Origin: Sialis fuliginosa
Lineage: Eukaryota > Arthropoda > Insecta > Megaloptera > Sialidae
Direction of reading: 5' to 3'
DNA length: 64,000 nt
NCBI GenBank assembly: GCA_961205875.1
Contig: OY540813.1
Span: 2,079,001 to 2,143,000 of the forward strand
A program made the position numbers and the translations under genes. The notes under the pieces were generated by a model. The model saw only the letters and a list, made by a program, of their open reading frames with translations, searched no databases and had not been told where the DNA came from. Below are positions 47,791-60,180 of the stretch, piece after piece. Positions within the stretch are counted from its first letter, which is position 1; each line of letters starts with the position of its first letter.

Positions 47791-48289
47791 ACCACAAAAA
47801 TTATGTTGACCAGAATAATTAGTATTGATTAAAAAACGGAAATTCATATACAGCAAATTCCAGCTGAATGATCAAATATAATATATTGTAAGCATTTAGC
47901 ACTGTAATGTCACGTGACATGTAAACCCGAATTGGCACGGTTAAATAATGTTTGTACAGCACGGTAATCAGCGATGTAATTAGTCCTAATATTCACCCCG
48001 GGAAATATTGAATTGTGTGTACTCTGTGTAGGGGTGGGGGGGGGGGGATGTACAGTTACAACATCGCTTTCGATAATGTTTAATGGAATATTCAATTTTC
48101 AGTTTTTTTTTCCGGCTGAAACAAATGAAATTTTATGTAAACGTATGTATAGTATCTAGTGGACATTTTGATCTTAATCGTGGACGCCCAATCAATGCTG
48201 CCACTACAATATTTTTTCTGGTAATTTAAAAAATATTTTTTTTTATTATTTGCGAACATAATGGCTCTCAGTTTTTTTAATTCTGTTCT

Positions 48290-48580
48290 TCAGTAAGTTT
48301 TTTGAAAATAAAATTCCCTCACCACTCGGGGGCAAGAAGTGATTGAGGGGCCCCTAGAATATGCAAAAAAAATGTGAAGACTTTTTTTTGCTCGTCAACT
48401 TAAATTTATACACTTTTTTTTTCTTCACTGACTTCCCAGAATTTATAATAAATTCCCTGACTTTCAAAAAAAAAATTTATAAATTCCCTGACTTTTCAGA
48501 ATTTTAATAAAATTCCCTAACTTTTCCTAACCACTTTAGGCTTCCCTGACTTTCCAGAAAGTGGATACCCTAATGTATTT
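48290..48580 (+). repeat. CCCTGACTTTCC repeat family, copy
   Basis: Contains AATTCCCTGACTTTC runs, CCACTTTAGGCTTCCCTGAC and GTGGATACCCTAAT. Confidence 0.65.
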
Positions 48581-48659
48581 AAAAAAATCGAAGGTTTAGT
48601 CTTAAAAAATATTATTTCTTATTTTAATCTTGTTATATCTATCACAATTTACTACTGGA

Positions 48660-48715
48660 ACTGTTAGGCTCCTGATGAGGACTTCTAGTGTGGTCGAAAC
48701 ACGCATCGAGTGACG
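48660..48715 (+). ncRNA. Hammerhead-like motif (degenerate)
   Basis: CTGATGA at 48672-48678 is followed 17 nt later by GAAA at 48696-48699, the two invariant blocks of a hammerhead ribozyme core. The intervening GGAC/GGTC stem is weak (one G-U and one mismatch), and CAC/GTG after GAAA could form a short stem III. The U before the cleavage base is missing, so activity is doubtful. Penelope-like elements carry such motifs. Confidence 0.35.
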
Positions 48716-49664
48716 TTTTCTTGTGGTTTATTTAATTTAAGTGATATAACAATTTGATAAAAATTTATTAAGTAATTTAGAACTAAAAAAAGTGTTTTTA
48801 ATTAAAATAAATATGGTCTGGAAAAAAGTTAGTTGAAAGAATTAATAAATGAAATTTAAAAAAATCTGCATATTTATTATTTATAAAGATCAAAAACTAC
48901 TTGGTCTCATCACCCAAAAATACTAAATTTACATATATTTAATTTATTTAAGTATTCGATCATTTTTGAACTCAATTTTTGAAAATAGGACAGAATGTAT
49001 CCTTTTCCAATTTCTGAAACCTTTTTTGCAATCAATTGTTCGACCCTCCCCCCTCCCCTCAACCTCAAAACCCTAATTTTCCTACTATACAATGTATTGC
49101 TTGCAAAATAATAATTGTAAAAAGAAAAAATATTTTTTAATTTTAATTTTTATTAACTTTACATCTATAATTTTTACCATGGTGGACCCTCAAAAAATTT
49201 ATAACAAATCATGCGGACACCCTTCCGATAGAAATACATCATTTAGATTTAGCACGACAATGTACAATTAGAAACCTTAAAGGATCCACCGCGGACCATA
49301 GGTTGAAAACCTCTGATCTAAATAATATGAAAGTTTTAATAACCTAAACTATAAACTATATAACGCACATTATAAGAGCAAACTCAAGTTTGTGTGAATT
49401 ATAGTTCGCTAAGCAAAAGACTATTTTTTATGGCACAAATATCCAAGACGGTTGAAGTAATTACACGAGCTAATTACCCTACGTACGTCGAGGGTTTGTG
49501 CGAAGAGGGGGGGGGGGGGTACACGGGGGCAATGCAAATGTGCAGCAGCACACAGCGCGGTCAATAATACCTAACCTAACCACTGACTGACTTATACTTG
49601 ATATTAGCGGTACTCAAACGTATACAAGGGGACCACCAGATCCTAGTTGCACCAATTTGCTTAA

Positions 49665-50267
49665 CACTAACTAGAAAGACGGGAGCAGTGATTTGACGGT
49701 AATTTCAATTTCAATATTGAATAATTCAAAAACTATTTGACTTACCGTACTGAGACTTTGTGACTTTTATTAATACTAGTAGTTAAATGATACTATGTAT
49801 CAAAATAATTCACATGTCTTTTCTTTATTGTTTAAAATATTGATATACCGACAAAGACGGCGGCGGTCTTTTGACGGTTATGATCTGATAAATGTTTTTA
49901 ATTGTTTTTGAGAGGGTACAACAATAATGAATTGTAGTATATGAATTGCTTTTATTTTATCAGTCAAAGAAGGGTCAGTATAGTTTCGACCGCCTGTAAT
50001 TGTGGATCGATATTATTGTGAGTAATTTGTGAAGAAATGTCTCGAGGGCTTCGAGATAACGAAATACTTTCTATTTTGCAAAATATACCCGAAGATGAAA
50101 TGTAAAAATTGTGTGTGAATATTAAAATTAATCATACATTAGATCTTGTTTTATTTCTTTACTTTACATTTTTTTCGCCACTCATAAAAAAAGATATTTA
50201 CTAAATTTGTAGTCATTTGACCGGTCGCCGTCTTTGTAGGTAGGTAGATTTTCCCGTCTTTCTAGTG
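49665..50267 (+). mobile_element. piggyBac-type MITE, 603 bp
   Basis: TTAA at 49661-49664 and 50268-50271 flanks inverted ends CACTAACTAGAAAGACGGGA and TCCCGTCTTTCTAGTG. A second internal inverted pair, GACAAAGACGGCG and CGCCGTCTTTGT, is also present. A short frame at 50037 looks like a residual transposase start. Confidence 0.85.
50037..50105 (+). pseudogene. Residual piggyBac transposase start (22 codons)
   Basis: MSRGLRDNEILSILQNIPED-EM then TAA, in the acidic style of piggyBac N-termini (LTDEEI..-like, then PEDE). Everything after codon 22 is lost. The short length keeps this tentative; the host element's TTAA ends support it. Confidence 0.45.
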
Positions 50268-50271
50268 TTAA

Positions 50272-50985
50272 AGGGGGCAGACCCAGTTAGAATTTTGAAA
50301 AAATCCATTTTTTTGCATTTTCTCAAAGTAGAATATTTCAAAAGTATTCTCTGAAAATTTCAGACAAATGTCCTGTCCATAGACGATTCAGTGTAAGTTC
50401 CAAAATATTTTTTTTATATTCATAGAAGTAGGTTATATCAGGCCCGGATTTACCATGCAGGCAGAGTAGGCAACTGCCTAGGGCGGCAAGAATTGAAGGG
50501 CGTCAAATTTTGGTGGAAACTTTGAAAACTTGTTATATTCGTGGGAATTGAATTTGATTTTGATTCCATTATCGATGAGTTTGCCATCCGAAAATCGAGA
50601 CGTAAAAATTTCAACACATAAGCAATAATTTCTCTATACATGTAACTCAAGCATGACTAAAAAAAAAAAGGTCTTCAGTTTTTAGTTTTTATGTTTCCTA
50701 ATGTAACTTTATAAAAATTTATAAAATTTGAAACTGATGTAACCAAAAAAAAAGATCCTGAGTTTTATATTTTGACATCTATGACTTAAACTGTTAGTTT
50801 CGAGAGGGGGGGGGGGGCAATTTTTGTAACTGCCTAGGGGCGGCAAATTTCAAAATTCGGGCCTGGGTTATATAAATAAAAATAAAAAATTTTAATTTAT
50901 ATTTAAAAATTATACAAAAAGATAGAAAGAACATGGAAGTCATGTATGGTTCTCCATACCGATATTTTATATTTAAAATATAATA
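50272..50985. mobile_element. Relative of the 40.3-kb element, itself interrupted by a hAT element
   Basis: AGGGGGCAGACCCAGTTAGA, CAAAGTAGAATATTTCAAAA and CATAGACGATTCAGTG match 40271-40400. The copy then diverges. The segment after the hAT insertion (AACATGGAAGTCATGTATGG) recurs inverted at 25443-25500. The right edge is uncertain. Confidence 0.5.
50439..50865. mobile_element. hAT-type MITE, 427 bp
   Basis: Ends CAGGCCCGGATTT and AAATTCGGGCCTG, with a perfect 8-bp duplication GGTTATAT at 50431-50438 and 50866-50873. Both ends contain AACTGCCTAGGG. G12 lies at 50806-50817. Confidence 0.9.
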
Positions 50986-51554
50986 GTAGTAACGTTAGAC
51001 GAGAATTCCGGCCGGCATTTCGGTACACCAATAATTACGATTATTAGAGAGAAATTCTGAGGTGGATTTAGTCGTTTTTGCTTCTGAACAACACCTATAA
51101 CACTATCACAGTCATTTTACCTCCCACATACTATTTGGGACATTATTAATGACTATAACTATGGAGAGAATTTTCGCTGACATTGCATCCGATATTTGAA
51201 CTGCTAGATGCGGTGGGCGGGGTAGAGGGTATTTGCGTGGGGGGGGGGCGAAGGGTTCGGCGTGCGAATAATGTAAATACTGGCACCAAAGTTCACACAA
51301 TTCCATTGGTTAATTATTCAAATTTATTTTATTAATCTACAGTTATTTAAAATTATTAATTTTCGAATTTCCTTCCGAAGTTATTTTATATTGTTTCGAA
51401 TCTAAATTTTGACGTTCTTAATAAATTGTATCTGTTTGCCTGTCTGTATAAGCTGTAATTCTGGGAAATTGTATATTTAGAATTACTTTTTGAAAACGAT
51501 TTTTACCCGGAAACGGATGTTTACTCGTGTCAATTTTTGTATTATTTTTTAAAC

Positions 51555-51975
51555 GATTTTTTAAAGATAATTGAGATAAATCTTTGTAAGGGAATATTTT
51601 ACAACAAACATATTATAGGAAATTTAATTCTCTACAAAAAATATTTTATAAAATTTTCACGTAACTTGAGATATCTGAACAAATAAATATTTTGGGATGT
51701 TACCCCTCCCCCTTGCACACGATTTTGAAATTGGACCGTCCTCAAGCTAGACCATCCAACCAAGTTTCATTAATATCGGTTCAGTGGTTCATGAGTTATG
51801 CGTGTGACAAGGATTCACTCGACAGACAGACAGACAGACACGGAAAGAAAAGTATTTGTCTTGACCTGAAACGGAAGGATCAATTTAAAATTTTGAAATC
51901 GGAGAACAATTTTTTTGTCTCATTTTAAAACGATCACAAAGTTTCTCGTATCTTCGATATTGCGAGGAAGCAATA
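51555..51975 (+). repeat. AATATCGGTTCAGTGG family, copy D
   Basis: Same blocks as copies A and C, with CAGACAGACAGACAGACA at 51822-51840 and the TCTTCGATATTGCGAGGAAG end. Confidence 0.7.
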
Positions 51976-52168
51976 CGAAGGGCATTAAATTCTGTGTTTT
52001 TCATAATCGTTCTAGCGATAAAAATCTTCAGATAGCTTTCAAAGTTACCTATTTTTAAATATTAGAACCACCTACTTTTATTTTGCTTTTCAACAATGAC
52101 AAGTCTAATATTTTTACAACATATACTAAAAATACATGTCTAGAGATATTTAAAAAAATAAATGTTTA

Positions 52169-52641
52169 AGGTACTGGCACCAATCTTGGATAATACCCCA
52201 GTATTGGACACTTGTTTAATTAAATGTAGGTACTAAATTAGAAATATTTGATTAGGAACTGACATTACTGAATTATAATCTATTAAAACAGCTTAATTTT
52301 GAATATTAATCTATATACATTTAACTGTCTGATTTGATGACAATCGGCCAATAGGTGTCAAAATGGTGGATATTTAAACTAATTATTAGTGTAATCTATT
52401 TATTAATTATTATATTATCATATCATCTGCTTTGCATTATTTCAAAATTTGCTATTATTTATTTAATAACTTTTGAATGTAGTACTTATCATTTTGTAAC
52501 TATTAGCTAGTGTCCATCATTGGTTTTACTTTGTCCATTACTGGAGAAAAAAAACATAAACAAAATAAAAGGTCATAATTTAAAAAAGCAATCTATATTT
52601 ACAACTTTGGTAATTAAATTGATTCAATAAAGAGGTACTTG
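52169..52641 (+). mobile_element. AGGTACTGG family copy (right end lost)
   Basis: Begins AGGTACTGGCACCAATCTTG after TA. The right end stops in AATAAAGAGGTACTTGT where a GTGTGAC-family element begins. Confidence 0.75.
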
Positions 52642-52976
52642 TACAAATTTCATGTTTTTTTTACCCTCCCTCCAGGCCTTGTCACAGGTTGTTACATTCG
52701 TGTGACCTTCCCCTCCCCTGTTGTGACGTAACACACGTATCGAAACAATAAGTAGGTATTCAAAATCAACGAAAAAAAAAAAACAAAATAAATATTTTTT
52801 CATTTTCAATTACATGAAATTTTCCTAATCACGTTTAAACATTTCCTCAAATTTTTGCTCTAAGAATTCATATAAAATTCATATGACGTCACGAAGCTTA
52901 TGACTCCCCCCCCTTGTCACACTTTGTAGACCCCCTCCCCCCCCCCAACGTGTGACATAATTTATTGATAACCCCT
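52642..52976. mobile_element. GTGTGACGTAATTTATGGAT family, decayed copy
   Basis: TTGTCACAGG, CGTGTGACCTTCCCCTCCCC and ACGTGTGACATAATTTATTG match the 57.1-kb element in order. The left end is missing. Confidence 0.65.
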
Positions 52977-53404
52977 AAGAAAAAAAAACGAAAAACTATT
53001 TTAAAAAACTTGATTTTTCCGGTTACGTTTATACGTCAATGTCCTTCTATAAATTGATTTCTATCTTGTTAAAATTAATAAATGATTACACAGAAGTATT
53101 CACACAGTACAAGTTAATTGGTTGTTAATATTGACATAAAGTAAACACCATAGTAGCGGAAAACACGCAAGAATTGGAAAATTGTCATTAACGTAAAACA
53201 AATGTTGACTTATCCAGTTTTTATTTTATTTTAAATACAGTAAATCAAGATTTATTCATATTTTCTCAATTAAATAAAATCTGGGATTATTTATAAGAAA
53301 TTCTTCTTAAAGTTCAAATATACGACTCCCTTCATTTACGCAGTTAATTGGTTCCATGAAAATAATGCGTAAATGGAACAACGTTGTGTTTTTTAAGTCT
53401 TTTT

Positions 53405-53480
53405 TTATACGTGTCTAAACAGCCATTGAAGGGGTGAAACCCACCCTCAAAATTTGAATTTTAAATACGAATTCATGTTG
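53405..53480 (-). repeat. CACCCCTTTATTGG family, fragment
   Basis: Contains CAGCCATTGAAGGGGTGAAA and CACCCTCAAAATTTGAATTT. Confidence 0.55.
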
Positions 53481-53589
53481 TCTTGGAAATAAACGCAATT
53501 AAATTTAAATAGTTATTGACATTAGGGATAACAGAAAACTAATAATAATTCATAAGGTTTTATTTCTGACAATTTTTTTTATATACATA

Positions 53590-54039
53590 AAGTATTGGCA
53601 CCAGTTATGGCCGCTATAAGAGCAAAGTTTAGTGTTTTTGTGATTGACGGGATTTTTTTTGTAATTCTCATGAACTCATGTTACTAATAAAACAAGTAAC
53701 TCTTTATTGAATCAATTTAATTACCAAAGTCCGCAAATATTGTTTTTTTTTTAAAAACTACGACACAAAAGATATAAAAGAAAGAATCGTCAAATTTGAA
53801 ACAATGTAAAGCAATTGCTATGATAATATAATAATTAATAAATAAATTATACTAATAATTAGTTTAAATGTCCACAATTTTGACACCTATTGGCCGATTG
53901 TCATCAAATCACGCTGTAAGACAGTTAAATGTATATAGATTAATAATCAGAAATGATACTGCTCAAATATCAACAAATATTTCTAATTCAGTACATTTAA
54001 TTTAAAAAAAAACTATTACTGGGGTCATATCCAAGACCT
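53590..54039 (-). mobile_element. AGGTACTGG family copy (internal deletion)
   Basis: TATTGGCACCAGTTATGGCC at one end and GGGGTCATATCCAAGACCT at the other. The GAGCACGC segment near the middle is missing around 53750. Confidence 0.75.
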
Positions 54040-55481
54040 TATTAAGAAAAAATATTCACATAAACTATATAGAAACAATAAATAATCAGTATTCAAGTAT
54101 TTATAGTCATACCACGTTAAAAAGTTGGTTGTGTGGACCTCAAGGGTCGAACCTACGTCTTGTTTTATTTTTCTGTTGCCTTATGATTATTAAGTACTTT
54201 ATTGAGACATTCTGGATTAGTATTAATTTGTGTAAATAATGCAGTTATAGAAAAAAAACCATCTTGTGCGTCTGGAAAGAATTTATAAACGATAACCGGT
54301 AACTATAATGATTTATTTATGAATTCAAATGATTTTTCTTGACTCATACGTCATTGCAATCAAACGCAAATATTTTTCTTTCAATATTTGAACGCTTGAG
54401 AATAAAATGTTTACTTTTAGAACTATCAAAGTTTAATTTGTGATCTTATGTATTTATTCAAAGGCCTAATTAACTAACTGATGCTTCTTATGCTGTGTTT
54501 AGACCAAAAAAAAAAAACAGCAACACATTTCGTATTTAAAAGTGTAAAGGGTTTATTGCACTTTTTTTCGGTCTTAGAATTTTTTTAGAGTTGTCTGTCT
54601 ATCTATCCGTCAAGACCTTCTTTCTCAGGAACGGCTAGAGGTATCAAGTTGAAATTAATATCAAATACTAAGGTCCAGATCCCCACAGTCCTGTAAAAAA
54701 TTCAAGTTTCTATTTCAATCCTTTTTTATATAGAAATAGTTTATTTTTATAATTATGAAAGTTCATTTAAAATCATCAAAAGTTTTTGAAATATATATGT
54801 ATTTTCCCTTTTTAATATCAGTTAATGTTTATTAGTTCAATATGAGCAACGGTAAACAAAAAAAATAATTACAACAGAGCGCCATTTTCATTATTGAAAC
54901 TGAGCAAACTTTTAGTTCGCATATTAACGAATTTTTGTTAAAATAGGTATATACAATTAATTTTTAATTAAAGTTATATTCATAATTTTTCTCAATGGCA
55001 TCGTTAAGGGGGACGGGCAGAAATGACCGTAACTACTAATTTTTACACCATTTCGCCAATTTTTATTCGATTACGTTAAAATTTTAACACAATAAAGAAG
55101 GTAGATAAAGATACAAATTTAGTAAATTGCATTAAAATATGACAAAAATTGTTTGTGTAACAGCACTTTGAATTTTGAAAATTGCTAAAAAAAATAGATT
55201 TTTCTTCGTTTAAAACATGATTTTCGAAGAGAATAGCTTTATGAATGTGTATAATTCAAGGATTTTTATTTAAATTAGGGACCCATAGCTACATTACGAA
55301 TGATATTTGGTTGAAGTATTTGATTTTAAAAAATATATACGAATTTGAATGTTTGTATATCGAAAAAAAACGTTTTTTTGCAATATCGCAAAAACAAAAG
55401 CTGATTAAGCAAAACGCTGGTCATTTTTGGATTCAGCGTGCCCAAATTATCTTGTCTACCCTGCAGCAAAACGGCTGTTTA

Positions 55482-56020
55482 AGGTACTGGCACCAGTCTT
55501 GGATATGACCCCAGTAATGGTTATTTTTTAATTAAATGTACTGAATTAAAAAAATTTGTTGATATTTGATTACTACCATTTCTGAATGTTAATCTATATG
55601 CATTTAACTGTCTTACAGCGTGATTTAATGACAATCGGCCAATAGGTGTCAAAATGGTGGACATTTAAACTAATTATTAGTATAATTTATTTATTAATTA
55701 TTATATTATCATAGCAATTGCTTTACATTGTTTCAAAGAAGATTCTTTCTTTTATATCTTTTATGTCGTAGTACTTATCATTAGCAAGTGTCCATCACTG
55801 CGTGCTCTTTACTGATTTTACTTTATCCATTACTGGAGAAAAAAAAACATAAACAAAATAAAAAAAACTATATTTGCGGACTTTGGTAATTAAACTGATT
55901 AAATAAAGAATTACTTGTTTTATTAGTAACATGAGTTCATGAGAATTACAAAAAAGAAGCCCGTCAATCAAAAAACAGTAAATCTTGCTCTTATAGCGGC
56001 CATAACTGGTACCAATACCT
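55482..56020 (+). mobile_element. AGGTACTGG family, complete copy
   Basis: AGGTACTGGCACCAGTCTTG after TA, ending AACTGGTACCAATACCT before TA. It lies directly against the end of an unclassified element (about 55005-55480, GGGGACGGGCAGAAATGACC). Confidence 0.85.
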
Positions 56021-56639
56021 TACTTTCTTTATTTAATTCACATGAAAAGCAAAGAAGTTTCACTTCAACCGTGCGCTTATGTGGGTGAGGCATTACAACT
56101 TTTTTTTATATATAAATAAATTAATGTTTAATTAATTAATATACAGCTGTCTATAAAGTAATGATGCATTATTTATATAAATATGAAAACAATGAATCTA
56201 TCAGAATGTTGTCGTATGTAGTAAATATGTCGACGGATATGTTTATTAAAACATGTAGGTTTGATACTTTCACTTGTAGGTCACTGTTAAAGCGCAAGAT
56301 AGAACATGGTGGGTATGGTTAATAAACTCTAAACGGTTTGAACTTGAAATAAATATAGTGTGGCTTAAAAATAGCCACCTAAATTTAACAGCAGCAGAAA
56401 AGTGTTTCTTAAACTTTTCTATCGAAAATCAAAAAAAGTGTATTTTATTTTTACTTCGAAAATTTGTGTCCGTGATAAAACCAGATTCTAATTGTATCTA
56501 CTACCTTCAAAACGTAAAGAAAAGTTGTATTCCGCATGGCGGCTGTGCGTGTGTCTGGATGTAGAATTTTAGTACTGTAAAACTGCACTGAATTGAATTG
56601 TTTTTAGGGAAAATGTTTGTCTCATTGTCAATGAGTACC

Positions 56640-56875
56640 TACCTACTCCAGACTGTATATATTTTGGTGCTAATCGGATTAGGGGTTTTGGAAATATTTT
56701 TATCGTCTAAAAAGTGAACGTTGCGAGTATTATCTCACTAATTTTGATAAGACTTGGTACATTTGTAGTTCAATTGAACCTAAGTGACATTTATTATTTT
56801 TACTTGCCTAAACAGTTATTGAAGGGGTGAAAACCACCCTCAAAATTTGAATTTTAAATACTATATTAATATAAT
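56640..56875 (-). repeat. CACCCCTTTATTGG family, copy 2
   Basis: Reverse-complement copy with TGCTAATCGGATTAGGGGTT and CGTTGCGAGTATTATCTCAC, ending CACCCTCAAAATTTGAATTT. Confidence 0.7.
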
Positions 56876-57133
56876 ATAATGTGTATTCTGTTTTTGACAT
56901 TAGGACATTAGAAAACTAATATTTATAATACAAAGGTGAATTTTATTTCTGACAAATACCATTGAAATTTTTCATATATTAAAAATTATCTTTTATATGT
57001 AACAAAGGCGACGTCGCATTTACCAATTTCGCACACACTAATGAATGCCAATAAAAAACGATATCCTCGTGAATAAGCAGTACAGAAAAAATGTGACGCA
57101 AGTCAGAGAAAAAATTGTTTTAATCACATATAA

Positions 57134-57476
57134 GGGGTCATCCATAAATTACGTCACACGTTAAGTGGAGGGAGGGGGTTGACGAAGTGTGACATTGTGT
57201 GACAAGGGGTCCTAAATTTCGTGACATCACATTTCAAAATATAATATACTAGCTTATTTGTAGACGTTTTAAAGCTCTACAACTTTTCAATACAAATAAT
57301 TCATGTATTTCGGAACTTCTGTTTTAATTTAATAATTTTAAGGTGTAAAATTGCAAAATATATGACGTCACACTAGGTAGGGGGGGGGGGGTCACACAAA
57401 TGTGACCAGCTGTGACAAGGACGGGAGTGGGGTCAAAAATCATGAAATTCGTGTGACGTAATTTATGGATGGCCCC
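57134..57476. mobile_element. TAA-flanked MITE with GGGGTCATCCATAAATTACG ends
   Basis: Left GGGGTCATCCATAAATTACG and right CGTAATTTATGGATGGCCCC are inverted repeats. TAA is at 57131-57133 and 57477-57479, pointing to PIF/Harbinger-type integration. Internal GTGACAAGGGG/CTGTGACAAGG motifs and G12 at 57380-57391. No transposase. Confidence 0.85.
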
Positions 57477-58609
57477 TAATGAGATAATAATTATAATTTT
57501 TAGGTGGTTTTCGACATCGTTCTGAAAAATCCAGTTGATAATATTTAGTATGTTTTCTACTTAAATATATTTTTAATAGGTAAATAAAAATAGCATAATG
57601 TGCAGGTACTTATATCATCTACATAAAAAGTGGCCACTCTTTATAGCTACTTAACAAACTAGTTTGAAGTTATTTTTACCAAATACTTTGCATATTTATC
57701 CTTAAATAAAAATCACAATCGTTTTCCGAATAACTAAATTTACAACCCAACATTATTACACCAACATAATTATTTCTATACATGCAAGATATACTTTTAT
57801 GAATGAATTTAAGAAAATCATGTAACATGACCAATATTTGTATAAGTATATGCTATATTTATTTTTATTTTGCTAATAATAAAGTTATTTTCGTGTCGGA
57901 TGATATATGTTTTCAACAGTGTAACAACAAAAACTTCTGCGAAACTAAATTTGCTTTTCTAATTTACGCTCAGAAATAAAATTACTGTACGTGTTGCTCT
58001 GACAAATTAACAAATGCTTGTCACATAATAAAATAACTGTATATAAATTCTATTTTCAAAACTTATAATGGTCGTTGCTATATTAATTTTGTTTTACAAA
58101 AATACTTGTAAATGGACCACGCATCTGATTCGAAAACAGAGCCGTGTCAAAAGAAAGAGATAGAAACAGGTTTGGAATATACATGTCCTTTTCTTAAACA
58201 GGAGTGTAACTATTTCATTCTTGGCCCCGAACATTAAAAATATTCATAGATATAAATAAAGAGGTTAAAAAAAAAACAAATCAATCAATTATTGATTTCT
58301 AAATAATATAAGTTCCGAACTTTTTGACTCAATTTTAATATCTTGTTCATCCTTTTTCGTAGCTTCGTAATGTAACCTAATATCAAAAAAAATATTTAAA
58401 ATTGTGTTAAGTAAATCTTGTATGTGCTGTTTGTAAATGCAGCAATCCACCTCATCATTTTGTAGCAACCACATGGGAATTGATTTAAAACTATTTTTTA
58501 TTAATATTTATTTAATATTTTTGGTAGCAAAAAGGTTATTTTTCCGGAATATCCGTTCATAATTTTGCAAATTTCTATCAGATAAATTGATGTTTTATTT
58601 ATTTTAAAT

Positions 58610-59357
58610 AACTATAATACCTCTACGTCTTATTTTCTTGTATTTTAGTCGATATTTGTATGACGAGTTGAAGTTCACTGCAGGAAATTTCACTAAAAAA
58701 TTTCGAATTTTTGTATGTTTATTGTATAGAAAATGACGTGAAAAGTTGTTTGTTTCAAACCGCAGGTCTGTATCTCAAACCGTTCTCGAGATATAGCCTC
58801 TCAAAGTTTCAGTTTTTTCAAATTTTTGGAGAAAAAAGGCCATAACTTTTGAACGCGTGGTCGGAATTGATTTTAGTTGACGGATTTGAAATCAGCGTGT
58901 CAAAATCTATATAATGACATGTATAATACTTTAATATCCGACAAAAAAATTTCGTCAAAAATCGACATTTTTTTAAGGTATACCCCTTTGAATTTTTTCG
59001 ATTTTTCGCGAATTTTTTTTTTTCGAGTTTTAAGATATTATATATGTCATTATATAGATTTTGACACGCTGATTTCAAATCCGTCAACTAAAATCAATTC
59101 CGACCACGCGTTCAAAAGTTATGGCCTTTTTTCTCCAAAAATTTGAAAAAACTAAAACTTTGAGAGGCTATATCTCGAGAACGGTTTGAGATACAGACCT
59201 GCGGTTTGAAACAAACAACTTTTCACGTCATTTTCTATACAATAAACATACTTTTAACGAAATCAAAAATTCTAAATTTTTTAGTGAAATTTCCTTCAAC
59301 TCGTCATACAAATATCGACTAAAATACAAGAAAATAAGACATAGAGATATTATAGTT
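58610..59357 (+). repeat. Large palindrome (hairpin element), copy 3
   Basis: AACTATAATACCTCTACGTC at 58610-58629 is mirrored, with few changes, at 59338-59357. Arms of about 370 bp meet near 58984. It is in the same orientation as copy 2 and shares its right flank. Confidence 0.9.
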
Positions 59358-59510
59358 TTATAATTGAACGTGTAAATTAATATTTACATAAAGATGAATA
59401 TTATAATATTTTTAAATTATTTATTAACTGAAAACACAGATTTGTATTAATTTACTCATAAAGAAAGGGAAGCACTGCTTCCCCTGCTTCCATGGACGCT
59501 TCGCCACTGG
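59358..59510 (+). repeat. Right flank of palindrome copy 3
   Basis: Matches 37067-37265 with an internal deletion of about 45 bp after TTAATATT. It ends at the same CTTCGCCACTG terminus. Confidence 0.7.
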
Positions 59511-59614
59511 TTTATATTATTTACTTTTCTAATAAAAAACTTATTGCACAAAAATCACAAGATAGATATGCAAAAATATATCGGACAATGTTTAATAGGT
59601 TTATTACAGATTAT

Positions 59615-59655
59615 ATTTGTATCCCCGGGTAACACCGGGTCCAATGCGCTATAGT
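59615..59655 (+). mobile_element. Helitron-type 3' terminus (degenerate)
   Basis: CCCCGGGTAACACCGGG hairpin, then TCCAATGCGCTATAGT. The CTAG end seems disturbed. Confidence 0.5.
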
Positions 59656-59924
59656 AAGGTATATGTTATACTTAACAAAATCTTTATTGCCCGGTGTACG
59701 GTTCTGCCTAACCCATTTTTATGCGATTAATTAAAAAATTACAATTTCATTAGAAATATGTAGGAGACGCACTTATGGTTACATGTTTTTTAATCAATTT
59801 ATTAATAAATAGCACTTTATTTTCCACATGCTTCACTTAACTAATGAATGATGTATTATTAACATGGGTGAACAATTTATCACAAAATATACCCGTAAAT
59901 TTTTCCACGATATTTTTACTTTCT

Positions 59925-60180
59925 TATACCATGTATATGAAATATACATATAGTATAAGTAAGTATACTGAAGCCGATTTTTTTCGAAATCCTGATTTTG
60001 ATGGAATTATCCATTTTGACCTTCCCTTAATCCATTCTGACTATTTTCGCCATGATGTCTGTCTGTCGGTCTGTAAGCGCTGTAAATCAAATACGACAAA
60101 TCGTAGAAAGATGAAATTTTATATTTAAGATTAATTTTTGTCTGGGAAGAAAACGTCCTACTTTTTGAAAACGATCTTTC
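59925..60180 (+). repeat. TTGTATATGAAATAT family, copy 2
   Basis: Shares ATGTATATGAAATATA, TTTTTTTCGAAATCCTGATT and CTGTCTGTCGGTCTGT with 4915-5145. GGGACTTTCTTATACG motifs follow at about 60387, 60448 and 61629. Confidence 0.65.
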
